A DNA stretch of 64,000 nt from an uncultured Clostridia bacterium (GCA_934120675.1 CAKOUU010000003.1:1-64000); one strand, 5' to 3'. Numbered from the stretch's first letter, positions 17,795 through 26,848 are shown. Program-made: numbers and translations. Notes: generated from the sequence alone by a model not told the origin.

Positions 17795-19333
17795 ATGATA
17801 TCAACAGTAAAAACAATTTCACTAACAGGAATAGAAGGAAGTCTAGTGGAAGTACAAACAGACATAACAGGAGGACTACCAGGATTTGAAATAGTAGGAC
17901 TGCCAGACACAAGCGTAAAAGAATCAAAAGAAAGAATAAAATCAGCAATAAAAAATTCAAGCATAGAATTTCCAAGTAGAAAAATAATAATAAACTTAGC
18001 ACCAGCAAGTACAAAAAAAGAAGGAACAAGCTATGACCTGCCAATAGCCATAGGAATACTATTAGCACAAAACAAAATAATTAACGAAAAATTAGAAAAT
18101 ACGATATTTATAGGAGAATTATCTCTAGATGGAAAAATAAATCATATAAATGGAGTATTACCAATGTGCATAGAGGCGATGAATTTAGGAATAAAAAAAG
18201 TAATACTACCAAAATCAAATGAAAGAGAAGCAGCGGTAATTACAAACTTAGAGATAATAGGAGTAAATAATTTGCAGGAAGTAATAGACTATTTAAATGG
18301 AAGAAAATCAATAGAAGGTTCAACAGTTGATATATTAGAAATATTTAAGAGACAAAATAAAGAACAATTAGATTTTTCTGAAGTAAAGGGACAAGAAAAT
18401 GTGAAAAGAGCGTTAGAAATAGCAGCAGCAGGAGGACATAATTGTATATTAATAGGCCCACCAGGTTCAGGAAAAACAATGATAGCAAAAAGAATCCCTA
18501 GCATATTGCCTGATTTAACATTTGAAGAAGCATTAGATGTTACAAAAATTCATAGCATATCAGGAATGCTAGATAACAACATTGGAATAGTGACAACAAG
18601 ACCATTTAGAAGCCCACATCATACGATATCGCCAACATCAATGATAGGTGGCGGAAGAAATCCAAAACCAGGAGAGATAAGCTTAGCTCATAATGGAGTC
18701 TTATTTTTAGATGAATTACCAGAATTTAATAGAACAACATTAGAAGTGTTAAGAGGACCGTTAGAAGATAAAAATGTAACAATATCAAGATTATATTCAA
18801 AAGTGGAATATCCATCAAATTTTATGCTTATAGCTAGTATGAACCCATGTCCGTGCGGATATTATGGAAGTGAAGAAAAAAATTGCAATTGTTCAGGACA
18901 AGCAATTGAAAAATATTTAAATCGAATAAGCGGACCACTATTAGATAGAATTGATTTACATGTTGAAGTAAAACCAGTAAAATATGAAAAATTAAATTCA
19001 GAAACAAAGCCTGAAACATCAGAAAAAATAAAGAAAAGAGTAAATAATGCAAGAAGAATACAGTATTTAAGATACAAAGGTACGGGCAGTTATTCAAACG
19101 CAGAATTAACACCGCAAATGATAGAAAAATATTGCCAAATTGATGAACAGTCAAAGAAAATATTGGAACAAGCATTCAGAAAACTTGGACTAAGTGCAAG
19201 GGCATATTCAAGAATACTAAAAGTTGCAAGGACAATAGCAGACTTAGAATCAAAAGAAAACATAGAAAAGCAACACATTTTAGAAGCAATTCAATATAGA
19301 AGTTTAGATAGAAAGTATGGAGATAAATTTTAA
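17795..19333 (+). CDS. comM: ComM/YifB family Mg-chelatase-like AAA+ ATPase
   Basis: 512 residues from ATG 17795, preceded by AAAGGAG at good spacing. The same frame is open back to 17498, but only through the palindromic element, so the extension is rejected. The N-terminal ChlI-like domain (ITGGLPGFEIVGLPD, NLAPAS) is followed by the AAA+ core: Walker A GPPGSGKTM, Walker B LFLDELPEF, then the SPHH region and a Cys-rich insert CPCGYYGSEEKNCNC. ComM is a hexameric helicase that extends branch migration during natural transformation. dprA follows with overlapping stop/start (TAATG), fitting a DNA-uptake operon. Confidence 0.92.
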   Translation: MISTVKTISLTGIEGSLVEVQTDITGGLPGFEIVGLPDTSVKESKERIKSAIKNSSIEFPSRKIIINLAPASTKKEGTSYDLPIAIGILLAQNKIINEKLENTIFIGELSLDGKINHINGVLPMCIEAMNLGIKKVILPKSNEREAAVITNLEIIGVNNLQEVIDYLNGRKSIEGSTVDILEIFKRQNKEQLDFSEVKGQENVKRALEIAAAGGHNCILIGPPGSGKTMIAKRIPSILPDLTFEEALDVTKIHSISGMLDNNIGIVTTRPFRSPHHTISPTSMIGGGRNPKPGEISLAHNGVLFLDELPEFNRTTLEVLRGPLEDKNVTISRLYSKVEYPSNFMLIASMNPCPCGYYGSEEKNCNCSGQAIEKYLNRISGPLLDRIDLHVEVKPVKYEKLNSETKPETSEKIKKRVNNARRIQYLRYKGTGSYSNAELTPQMIEKYCQIDEQSKKILEQAFRKLGLSARAYSRILKVARTIADLESKENIEKQHILEAIQYRSLDRKYGDKF

Positions 19334-20194
19334 TGAAAATAGATATAGAAAATTCAATATACCCAAAACAATTGAAAAAATTAAAAAATCCACCACAATT
19401 TATATACGCAAATGGAAACATAGAATTATTAAAAACAAATCGGAATATCAATAATAGGCTCAAGAAAACCAACAGAGTATGGAGAAAGAATGACAAAAAA
19501 GTTTGCAAAAGAATTAAGCTTATATGGGTTAACGATTGTAAGTGGATTAGCAGAAGGAATAGACAGTTTGGCACATACTACAACATTAGAAGCACAAGGA
19601 AAAACAATTGCTGTATTACCGTGTGGATTTAACAAAATATTCCCCAAAAGCAATATAAAATTATATCAACAAATATTAGAAAATGATGGACTTGTTATAA
19701 GTGAATATGAAGAAAACCAAGAGAAAACATATAGAAGCCTTTTAGAAAGAAATAGAATTGTAGCTGGACTATCAATTGGAACATTAGTGGTAGAAGGTGG
19801 ATATAGAAGCGGAACAAGTGTAACTGCAAAAATAGCAAAAGGATTAAGAAAAAATATATTTTGCATACCATCAAGTTTAGAAAATCCCAAAGGATTAACA
19901 CCAAATAAACTAATACAAAATGGAGCTTTTTTGGTTACAAAAGTAGAAGACATTGTTGAAAAATATCCAGAATTAAAACTGAAAAAAATAGAATTTCAAA
20001 AACCGAAAGAGAAAGGAATTGAACCAGAATTTAAAGAAATTTATGATATTTTGAGTTTTGAAAAATCAATACATATTAATGAAATAGCAAAAAAATTGAA
20101 TATGTCAATTAGTGAAATAAATTCAAAATTAATGATGCTTGAAATTGATGGAAAAGTAATTGCACTTCCGGGAAATAATTATAAAAAGTTTTAA
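19333..20194 (+). pseudogene. dprA: dprA, DNA-processing protein, split by a frameshift
   Basis: The N-terminal frame starts at 19333 (MKIDIENSIYPKQLKKL) and carries DprA-type sequence as far as about 19440; the protein then continues in the next frame with GISIIGSRKPTEYGERMTKK from 19442. The rest is a good Rossmann-type DprA core (SGLAEGIDSLAH, LPCGFNKIFP, SEYEE, RNRIVAGLS, EGGYRSGTS), then a winged-helix tail (INEIAKKLNMSISEINSKL). One extra base, or two missing, near 19436-19441 explains the break. DprA loads RecA on incoming single strands. Either the gene is inactivated or this is a sequencing error; +1 recoding is possible but no classic slip site is evident. Confidence 0.8.
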
Positions 20195-20259
20195 ATATCT
20201 TTAATGGAGATATATTAAAGAGTTTTAAATAAAAATCGACTAACATCATAAAGGAGAAA

Positions 20260-20628
20260 ATGAAATATATGAAAATACACATAAAAAAAGATTTTGGTAA
20301 TTCTGGTGAAGACATATCAGTCCAATATTTGAAAAGTCATGGACATATTATTTTAAAACGAAATTTTTATTGTAAACAAGGTGAAATTGATATTATCACC
20401 AAAGACAAAAATGAAATTGTTTTTATAGAAGTAAAAAGTAGAAGCAACACAGAATATGGACTGCCATCAGAGTCAGTGACAAAACAAAAGATTCAACATT
20501 TATATAAAACAGCTAGATATTTTTTGTATAAAAATAAAATGTTAAACGAATTTGTGAGATTTGATGTTGTGGAAATATTAATAAAAAGTGGAAAGTTTAA
20601 TATAAATCATATAAAACAGATTATATAA
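20260..20628 (+). CDS. YraN family (UPF0102) endonuclease-like protein
   Basis: 122 residues. It has the YraN signature: G-x-x-GE near the start (FGNSGEDISVQYL), KRNFYCKQGEIDIITKDKNEIVFIEVKSRS, which carries the E-x-D...E-x-K residues of a PD-(D/E)XK-type nuclease fold, and a final helical part. The cellular role is not settled. Starts at 20260 and 20269 are both near an AAGGAG; spacing is short for the first and long for the second. It sits between dprA and rsmA; in many Firmicutes yraN is close to dprA and rnhB, so the context agrees. Confidence 0.85.
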   Translation: MKYMKIHIKKDFGNSGEDISVQYLKSHGHIILKRNFYCKQGEIDIITKDKNEIVFIEVKSRSNTEYGLPSESVTKQKIQHLYKTARYFLYKNKMLNEFVRFDVVEILIKSGKFNINHIKQII

Positions 20629-20692
20629 GTTACAGTTCAGTAAGGAAAAGTCTTGAAATACCTGTGAATGATATTTCTTACTGGACCGTAAC
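20629..20692. repeat. 64-bp palindromic repeat element
   Basis: GTTACAGTTCAGTAAG (20629-20644) is inverted as CTTACTGGACCGTAAC (20677-20692), two mismatches, with an inner GAAATA/TATTTC hairpin. The motif TGAACTGTAAC recurs alone at about 25140, suggesting a dispersed element. Confidence 0.65.
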
Positions 20693-20730
20693 AACATAGG
20701 AATAATTTTATGTAAAATAGCAATAAAATC

Positions 20731-20759
20731 TTGAATATAGAACAAATTACTGGTATAAT
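20731..20759 (+). promoter_or_regulatory. promoter of rsmA
   Basis: TTGAAT (20731-20736), 17-bp spacer, TATAAT (20754-20759). Confidence 0.65.
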
Positions 20760-20839
20760 AAACAACGAAGTAGGGTTTAAATTTGACTTTATAAAAATAG
20801 ACTTGAAACGAAAAAATATAAAAATAGAAAGGACACCAG

Positions 20840-21694
20840 ATGGAAAATATATTAGAAGAAACAAGATTTATAATGAAAAAATACAATATAAAAGCAAATA
20901 AAAATCTTGGACAAAACTTTTTAATAAACGAAGAAGTAGTAAAAAACATAGTAGGTTGTAGTAACATAGAAAAAGAAGATTTAGTAATAGAAATAGGACC
21001 AGGATTAGGAACACTAACAAAATATCTGCTAGAAAAAGCAGGTAAAGTAATATGCATAGAACTAGACACAAAAATGTTGCAAATACTAGAAGACAGATTT
21101 TCTTTATACAATAATTTTGAATTAATAAACAATGATGTACTAAAAGTTGATTTGAAAAATATAATAGAAAAAGAAAAAGCAGAAGGTAAAATAAAAAATG
21201 TAAAAATAGTAGCAAATTTACCATATTACATTACGACACCAATAATAATGAAACTATTAGAAGAAGAGTTAGAACTAGAAAGTATAACAGTAATGATACA
21301 AAAAGAAGTGGCAGACAGGCTAATAGCAGTACCAGGACAAAAAAATACAGGAGCAATAACATATTCTGTATATTATTATGCAAGTTCAGAAGCAATAATG
21401 GAAGTGCCCAATAGCTCATTTATACCAGAACCAGAAGTAACATCAAAAGTAATAAAATTAAATATAAGAAAAGAACCAATTGTTACACCAAATGACAAAG
21501 AAAAAATGTTTAAAATAATAAAATATGCATTTATGCAAAAAAGAAAAACATTGCTAAACTCATTAACAAATAATGGTGTGTTTGAAAACAAACAAAAAGG
21601 TACAGAAATTTTAAATTCGCTGGGAATAAAGGAAAATGTAAGACCAGAAGAGTTAACATTAGAACAATTTGAAAAAATTTCAGATATTTTATAA
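20840..21694 (+). CDS. rsmA: 16S rRNA A1518/A1519 N6-dimethyltransferase
   Basis: 284 residues, normal for RsmA (KsgA). Motifs: NLGQNFLINEEVV, the SAM-binding IEIGPGLGTLT, acidic IELD after the next strand, and NLPYYITTP, the catalytic N-L-P-Y motif. The C-terminal helical domain contains FMQKRKTLLNSL. It dimethylates two adjacent adenines at the 3' end of 16S rRNA late in 30S assembly. It has its own promoter at 20731. In Bacillus rsmA lies beside yabG-veg; here those two are about 28 kb away, so that block is broken up. Confidence 0.95.
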   Translation: MENILEETRFIMKKYNIKANKNLGQNFLINEEVVKNIVGCSNIEKEDLVIEIGPGLGTLTKYLLEKAGKVICIELDTKMLQILEDRFSLYNNFELINNDVLKVDLKNIIEKEKAEGKIKNVKIVANLPYYITTPIIMKLLEEELELESITVMIQKEVADRLIAVPGQKNTGAITYSVYYYASSEAIMEVPNSSFIPEPEVTSKVIKLNIRKEPIVTPNDKEKMFKIIKYAFMQKRKTLLNSLTNNGVFENKQKGTEILNSLGIKENVRPEELTLEQFEKISDIL

Positions 21695-21759
21695 AAAATA
21701 TTCCAAAAAAAAATTACATATGTTATAATAAAAAAGAAGAATAATGTAAGGAGGTTAGA

Positions 21760-22527
21760 ATGAATCAAATTCTAGTAACAAAAAAATTATATATAACACC
21801 AGAATTAAAAAGAAAAAAGAAGATATATAAATTTGATTTTATTATATCTGTATTTTTAGTATGCATTTTAACATCTTTATACATTTATGCTGAATATGAT
21901 AGAAACAAAAGTGAAGCAGTATCACAAGATATACTAGAAGAAATGAACCAAACACTTGCAAATACTTCGGTAGACACAACTGTTGCAGATGATAATGTTT
22001 TGATGGTAGTACTAGATGGAACAGAAGAAGACATTAGTTCAGCAGATAGCAAAGTTAAAGTAGACATTACGCAGGTAAATAGCCAAGCACAAAAAGAAAC
22101 AACACCAAGTGGATATCAATACAAAAAAATTGCAGTTATAAATATACCAAAAATAGGTGTTAATTATGCAATATTACAAGGTGAAACAGGAAGTGCAGAA
22201 GAAACAGATGCATTATTAAAAATTTCACCAGTTAAATACCATGGACATGAACCAAATGAAGTAGGAAATTTCTGTATAGTAGCACATAACTACAGAAATA
22301 CAAAATTCTTCAGTAAGGTGCCAACATTAGTAGTTGGAGATACAGTAGACTTAACAGATTTAACAGGAAGAAAAATTACATATCAAGTATATGATAAATA
22401 TACAGTAGACCCAAGTGACACAAGCTGTACAACACAATTAACTGGAGGAAAAAAAGAAGTTACATTAATAACATGTACAGATGATAGCAAACAAAGGGTA
22501 GTAGTAAAATGTAAAGAAGTAAAATAG
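21760..22527 (+). CDS. sortase with a single N-terminal membrane anchor
   Basis: 255 residues. One membrane segment at about 28-47 is followed by a Ser/Thr/Asp-rich stalk (about 55-110) and the sortase domain (KKIAVINIPKIGVNYAILQG onward). Catalytic residues are His176 in VAHNYR, Cys239 in TLITCTDD and Arg246 in QRVVVKC. It should cleave LPxTG-type signals and join the protein to the wall or to pilin subunits. Candidate substrates in the window end at 37241 (LPVTG) and 45405 (LPFTG). The start has AGGAGG. The M15 peptidase gene follows, separated by a hairpin that can terminate this transcript. Confidence 0.88.
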   Translation: MNQILVTKKLYITPELKRKKKIYKFDFIISVFLVCILTSLYIYAEYDRNKSEAVSQDILEEMNQTLANTSVDTTVADDNVLMVVLDGTEEDISSADSKVKVDITQVNSQAQKETTPSGYQYKKIAVINIPKIGVNYAILQGETGSAEETDALLKISPVKYHGHEPNEVGNFCIVAHNYRNTKFFSKVPTLVVGDTVDLTDLTGRKITYQVYDKYTVDPSDTSCTTQLTGGKKEVTLITCTDDSKQRVVVKCKEVK

Positions 22528-22536
22528 TAACAAATT

Positions 22537-22588
22537 AAAAGTCTTTCTCATATAATAAAATAAAATTATTGTATGAGGAGGATTTTTT
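22537..22588 (+). promoter_or_regulatory. fully paired hairpin enclosing the M15 peptidase ribosome site
   Basis: Bases 22537-22558 pair without a break with 22566-22587 (22 pairs, four G-U, 7-base loop). The 3' arm contains all of GAGGAGG (22575-22581), and the T-run 22583-22588 leads to the TTG start at 22590. It can be a terminator for the sortase gene or a translation block for the next gene. Confidence 0.7.
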
Positions 22589-22589
22589 C

Positions 22590-23270
22590 TTGGCTAAAAT
22601 ATTAGTTTTTAATAATGATACAGATAGAATGGAAACCTATTATAGAGGTGAATTAGAGCCCATGCCATATAACACAAATGGTACTTTAAGGGTGAAAGAA
22701 TTTAGAGGTTCTAGTAAATCAAATATTTTGTGGACGACAAAAAGGACAATGCAAAGTTGGAATAGTCAAAGATATATTTTTGGTGCACCAATACCAGTAG
22801 GATTTGCATTTAAAAGACCATATGAAGGTGGACATGGAAACCAAAGTCAACATTATGCAGGAGTTGCCTTTGATGTTGGTCAAACATTAAGTTCAACCCA
22901 AAGAACGAGACTTTGGAATTCAGCAAAAAATTCAGGTGTATGGTATTATGTTGAACCAATAAATTTAACACCAACATGGGTGCATTTTGATAAAAGATTC
23001 GGAAAACCAGCATGTTCTACAGGGGGATTTCCACAATTAAAAAGAGGAAGCTTAAGCAACTATGTTTGTATAGCACAAGACGATTTAAATACATTAGGAT
23101 TTAGGACAAATGGATTAGATGGAATATTTGGAGCAGCAACACAAAGTGCGGTAATTAATTATCAAAAATCAAGAGGACTAACTGCAGATGGAATAGTTGG
23201 ATGCAATACATGGCGTTCTTTACAAGAGGCCGTTGTTGGCACAGGACCAACAAGCACAACAATAAATTGA
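22590..23270 (+). CDS. M15-type D,D-peptidase with peptidoglycan-binding domain
   Basis: About 226 residues from TTG 22590, 8 bases after GGAGG. The catalytic region (about 75-145) has SQHYAGVAFDVG and TPTWVHFDKRFG, giving the H-x(6)-D and H-x-D ligands of peptidase M15_3 (VanY/endolysin-like) zinc enzymes. The C-terminal 70 residues form a PG_binding_1 repeat (DDLNTLGFRTNGLDGIFGAATQSAVINYQKSRGLTADGIVG in two parts). No classical signal peptide is visible, so export may be non-standard or linked to sporulation or autolysis. It follows the sortase gene but the ribosome site is hidden in a hairpin, so its expression is probably uncoupled. Confidence 0.8.
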   Translation: MAKILVFNNDTDRMETYYRGELEPMPYNTNGTLRVKEFRGSSKSNILWTTKRTMQSWNSQRYIFGAPIPVGFAFKRPYEGGHGNQSQHYAGVAFDVGQTLSSTQRTRLWNSAKNSGVWYYVEPINLTPTWVHFDKRFGKPACSTGGFPQLKRGSLSNYVCIAQDDLNTLGFRTNGLDGIFGAATQSAVINYQKSRGLTADGIVGCNTWRSLQEAVVGTGPTSTTIN

Positions 23271-23280
23271 TAATTAAATA

Positions 23281-23318
23281 AAAACGTGATTATTCAAAAA
23301 TGAGTAATCACGCTTTTT
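23281..23318. terminator. bidirectional terminator between the M15 gene and the XRE gene
   Basis: ACGTGATTATTC / GAGTAATCACGC stem flanked by AAAA and TTTTT. Confidence 0.8.
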
Positions 23319-23322
23319 ATTT

Positions 23323-23661
23323 TTATTCTTCATTCATATCTGTTTCTGCAATTGTTTTTGCTACATTATAGATTAATTTTTGTTTCTCTGGAGAAACACT
23401 TTTAATTAAGTCTGTAAATTCTTTATCTAAATAGTTTTCTGAACTGCTAGAAGCACCGTTTAATAAGTAACCTTCTGAAACATCTAGTAAATCACATAAT
23501 TGATTTAATCTTTTTAAGTTAATATGTGAATTACCTCTTTCAACTCTACTTAAGAATGCAACAGAAATGTCAATTTTATCTGCTAAATCTTCTTGAGTCA
23601 TATTTTTAGCAAGTCTTGCTTGTTTTATTCTAGAACCGATTACGCTGTAATCAATAGCCAT
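23323..23661 (-). CDS. XRE-family regulator with C-terminal helical tail
   Basis: About 112 residues from ATG 23661, after GAAGGTG; the GTG at 23670 lies inside that ribosome site. The HTH_3 domain covers about 7-62 (IKQARLAKNMTQEDLADKIDISVAFLSRVERGNSHI, then LNQLCDLLDVSEGYLLNG). The remaining 45 residues (EFTDLIKSVSPEKQKLIYNVAKTI) look like a dimerisation helix, as in SinR/ImmR-type regulators. It is convergent with the M15 gene and divergent from the M23 gene across a 430-bp gap. Targets are unknown. Confidence 0.85.
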   Translation of the reverse strand: MAIDYSVIGSRIKQARLAKNMTQEDLADKIDISVAFLSRVERGNSHINLKRLNQLCDLLDVSEGYLLNGASSSSENYLDKEFTDLIKSVSPEKQKLIYNVAKTIAETDMNEE

Positions 23662-23670
23662 TTTTTTCAC

Positions 23671-23989
23671 CTTCTTTCACTTTGCCATGTTCATTGTCAT
23701 TCGAATTTATAACAATAATATATCATTTAACTTATAAGTTTTGAAGTAACAAAACAAGAAAAATAAACTAATAACTCAAAAAACAGACAAAAACTATTGA
23801 AATATAAGCAAATTATACAGTTATAAATACTGAAAAAATCATGAAAAAATAAAAATAAAAATAAATATAAAAAATAAAGAAAATAGGCGTAAAAATGAAT
23901 AAAAAAGAGAAAAAGTACTATAAGACTGGAAAAATGAATGCAAAAAACTAGAAAAAACAGGAAAAAAAGAATAATTAGGTATACATAAT
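23671..23989. other. gene-free A-rich stretch
   Basis: No ORF with a ribosome site was seen. Bases 23750-23980 are extremely A-rich on the plus strand, almost without C. The XRE promoter should lie at the left end and the M23 promoter follows at 23990. Confidence 0.6.
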
Positions 23990-24018
23990 TTGAAAATGAG
24001 CAAAATATATAGTATAAT
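23990..24018 (+). promoter_or_regulatory. promoter of the M23 peptidase gene
   Basis: TTGAAA (23990-23995), 17-bp spacer, TATAAT (24013-24018); leader of about 90 bases. Confidence 0.65.
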
Positions 24019-24114
24019 ATAAGATGTTCGCGCTAAAAAACGGAATAATTACATTGAATGACAATTTAAAAAATTTGTATAAGAGTTTCGTTAATAAAAA
24101 GGAGAGTGGATTTT

Positions 24115-25071
24115 ATTAGTATAAAAAAATTTAAATTTTATACAAAAGAAACAACGAAATATTTAAATATAGCATTAATAGCAATTGGTTTTATAATATC
24201 AATAATATTAATAAAATATAAACCAATGTATGAAGTAAAAATTTCTGGAGAATCAATTGGATATATAGAAAATAAACAGGCAATAAATGAAACAATAAAA
24301 AATAATATAGAAGATTTAAATCAAGCCAATATAGAAAATATTGAATTGACAAAAAAACCAGAATATGAATTAAAATTAGTCGAAAAATCTCAAGAAGAAA
24401 ACGATGATGAGATAATAGTAGCTTTACAAAAAGAGCTGGAAATAACTTATAAATATTATGAAATAGCTTCAAAAGATGAAGTTGTTGAAAATGTTGAAGA
24501 TAAAGAAACTGCAGAAAAATTAGTTAATGAAATAAAAAAATTGTCAGATAATGAAATAAATCTTACAATAAATGAAAAAACAACAAATGCATTAGAAGAA
24601 GTTCAAATTGACGAATTGGAAGTAGCTAAAGCGAACACAATAGAAAAACTAAATATTGATACAACTGAAGAGATATCAAATATCAATGGAATAAAAATAG
24701 CAACTTTACCGGTTACAGGAACAATATCTTCAAGATATGGAGTCAGTAGTAAAATAAGAGTATCAACACATACAGGTTTAGACATTGCAACTGCTACAGG
24801 CACACCAATAAAAGTTGTTGCAGATGGAACTGTAACATTTGCTGCATATAGTGGCTCTTATGGATACCTTGTAAAAATTGACCATGGTAATGGTGTTGAA
24901 ACTTGGTATGGACATACTAGTAAAATGCTTGTAAAAGCAGGGCAAGAAGTTAAATCAGGAGATACAATAGCATTAGTTGGAAGTACAGGTAATTCAACAG
25001 GTCCACACTTACATTTTGAAGTAAGGATTAATGGGGAACATGTAAACCCACAAAAATATTTGTATAAGTAA
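24115..25071 (+). CDS. membrane-anchored M23 (LytM) peptidoglycan endopeptidase, probable ATT start
   Basis: About 318 residues. A membrane segment near 15-35 precedes an extended stalk rich in Glu, Lys and Asn (about 40-200), then the LytM domain: GTISSRYGVSS, THTGLDIATATGTPI (His and Asp zinc ligands), YGYLVKIDHGNGVETWYGH and GPHLHFEV (H-x-H). The enzyme should cut peptide cross-links in the wall. The frame is open back to a GTG at 24106, but that lies one base after GGAG; the only codon at normal spacing (10 bases) is ATT at 24115. If correct, this is one of three non-canonical starts in the window. Confidence 0.85.
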   Translation: MSIKKFKFYTKETTKYLNIALIAIGFIISIILIKYKPMYEVKISGESIGYIENKQAINETIKNNIEDLNQANIENIELTKKPEYELKLVEKSQEENDDEIIVALQKELEITYKYYEIASKDEVVENVEDKETAEKLVNEIKKLSDNEINLTINEKTTNALEEVQIDELEVAKANTIEKLNIDTTEEISNINGIKIATLPVTGTISSRYGVSSKIRVSTHTGLDIATATGTPIKVVADGTVTFAAYSGSYGYLVKIDHGNGVETWYGHTSKMLVKAGQEVKSGDTIALVGSTGNSTGPHLHFEVRINGEHVNPQKYLYK

Positions 25072-25076
25072 AAGAT

Positions 25077-25134
25077 GAGACAAGTGAGAAAGGTCAAATA
25101 CATACCAAATCACAAATTTGTCTCTTTTTTTTTT
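25077..25134 (+). terminator. terminator after the M23 gene
   Basis: GAGACAA (25077-25083) pairs with TTGTCTC (25118-25124), with a long T-run. Same family of wording as the terminators at 9284 and 35109. Confidence 0.65.
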
Positions 25135-25190
25135 AGGCTGTGAACTGTAACAATAGATAATTATAAAAATATGTTCTCTATAAAAATAAG

Positions 25191-25218
25191 TTGACAAATT
25201 TTTATAATAATATATAAT
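25191..25218 (+). promoter_or_regulatory. promoter of the coiled-coil protein gene
   Basis: TTGACA (25191-25196), 16-bp spacer, TATAAT (25213-25218). Confidence 0.65.
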
Positions 25219-25268
25219 AAAATAGAACAAATACTATTAAATATTTATTATGGGAACAAGGTGATAAG

Positions 25269-26651
25269 ATGAAAATACAAGATAGAATAAAAAAATTTAT
25301 GAATAGAAATAATCCAGAATTAATAGCAGGAGAGACAAAGTTAGATAAAAAAATAAATGAAAAAGCAAATGAAATAGAAAAATTATATGTGACAAAAAAA
25401 GAAAATGGAGAAGAAAACCCTATAAATGATACAGTAGAAAAAATAATGCAAATTGTACAGAATAATCCAGATCCATTAGAGGTAAGAAAACTTTTAACAG
25501 AGTTAATAGAAAGAGAAAATATATCAGATCAAGTTGTAGAAAGGGCAGCTATAGAATTATCAAAAAAAGAGGATATACTAAATCACATAATAGTAGAGGC
25601 AATCGACGAGGCTGAAACAAGTATTCCAGATAGTTCAATTAAAAATATAATAAACAAGGGAGACATGAACATACGAGATAATTTGGAATTGATACAACAG
25701 ATGCATGATCAAGAAAAACAGAAACAAGCAGAACAAGAACAATTAGAACTTCAAAGACAGGAACAACAAAAAAAGATTGATCAAAAAAGAAAAGAAGCAA
25801 AAACAAAGATTGAAATATTAAAATCAAATATAAAAGAAATGCAAGATGGTGAAATTGGAGATAGAATATCGGCTATACAAGAACAATTAGGATCAGAAAA
25901 TATGAATAATGAAATAAACGAATTGATTCAAAATATAATAGCACAAAGAATGGCAGAAGATATTTATAATGATGCAAGAAAAAACCCTTCAATATATAAG
26001 TTGTCTAAAGCAATGACAACAGGGGAAATGATAGAAAGAGATTTAGCAACAACAGTACAAGAAAAATATAAAGAAATAGAAGAAGAAAGAGGACATAAAG
26101 AAGGCAGGTTTAATAAAAGAGAATTTAAAATGCTAATTTTAAACGAAATGGCAAGACAAATTAGTATTGAATATGAAAAAACAGGACTATTTGATATTCC
26201 AGAATCAAAGCAATTAAGTCAGCTGAAAAAAGAAGAAAAAAAATATTTGGTAGATACTATACAAAATCTTGTTAATACAAAATTAAAAAAAGAGGATATC
26301 TTAGAGATTTCAAGACAAATAAATGAAGGAAATAAAGAATTACAGAAAAAAGAAAATCAAATTATAAATTTAATAAGACAAATTCCAATAGAAGATAAAA
26401 GCAGGATAATAGATGTATTAAATAAAATGATAGTAGATAAAAACAGCTTAGACACAATAGAGATGCTTGATAATGAGGGGTTATTAAATAAACTTACAAT
26501 TATGCCAACAGAAAAAAGAAAAGAAACTATAAACATAGTAAACAAAGCAGTTGGGAAAAGAAATAAATATAAAGTTGCTACAAAAACACCAAAAGCGAGG
26601 AGCTCAAAATTTAGTGGAAATCCAACATCAATAGAATATGAAGAGAGATAA
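25269..26651 (+). CDS. large charged, coiled-coil-rich cytoplasmic protein, function unknown
   Basis: 460 residues, no signal peptide or membrane segment. The N-terminal 140 residues are predicted helical (DKKINEKANEIEKLYV). Residues about 145-195 form a Gln/Lys/Glu-rich coiled coil (EKQKQAEQEQLELQRQEQQ). A second helical part includes FNKREFKMLILNEMARQISIEYEKTGLFDIP and IRQIPIEDKSRIIDVLNKMIVDK. The C-terminus is basic (KRNKYKVATKTPKARSS) and could bind nucleic acid. I do not recognise a domain. A strong promoter, ribosome site (AAGGTGA) and terminator show it is a real single gene. Confidence 0.75.
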   Translation: MKIQDRIKKFMNRNNPELIAGETKLDKKINEKANEIEKLYVTKKENGEENPINDTVEKIMQIVQNNPDPLEVRKLLTELIERENISDQVVERAAIELSKKEDILNHIIVEAIDEAETSIPDSSIKNIINKGDMNIRDNLELIQQMHDQEKQKQAEQEQLELQRQEQQKKIDQKRKEAKTKIEILKSNIKEMQDGEIGDRISAIQEQLGSENMNNEINELIQNIIAQRMAEDIYNDARKNPSIYKLSKAMTTGEMIERDLATTVQEKYKEIEEERGHKEGRFNKREFKMLILNEMARQISIEYEKTGLFDIPESKQLSQLKKEEKKYLVDTIQNLVNTKLKKEDILEISRQINEGNKELQKKENQIINLIRQIPIEDKSRIIDVLNKMIVDKNSLDTIEMLDNEGLLNKLTIMPTEKRKETINIVNKAVGKRNKYKVATKTPKARSSKFSGNPTSIEYEER

Positions 26652-26674
26652 ATTTTAATTTATCTTTCTTTTTT
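26641..26674 (+). terminator. terminator overlapping the end of the coiled-coil gene
   Basis: AAGAGAGATAAAT / ATTTATCTTTCTT stem with a short loop, followed by TTTT. Confidence 0.7.
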
Positions 26675-26848
26675 GAGCATAATAAAAACAAAAAAACTTT
26701 TTCACACAAAATTTACACAAAAAATAACATTTGGGAATAATATAAAAATAAAATACCCATATAATATAAATATGAAAAATATGGGAGCAAAAAAATTGAA
26801 AATTAAATAACAATCAATTAAAAAGCACCAAAGAAAGGTGGAAACCAA

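Noticed and set aside
19333..19632. Separate 99-residue protein
   Set aside because: It is the N-terminus of DprA followed by out-of-frame sequence after the frameshift.
23740..23985. Replication origin or unwinding element in the A-rich gap
   Set aside because: Strand asymmetry alone; no DnaA boxes or dnaA/dnaN genes were seen.
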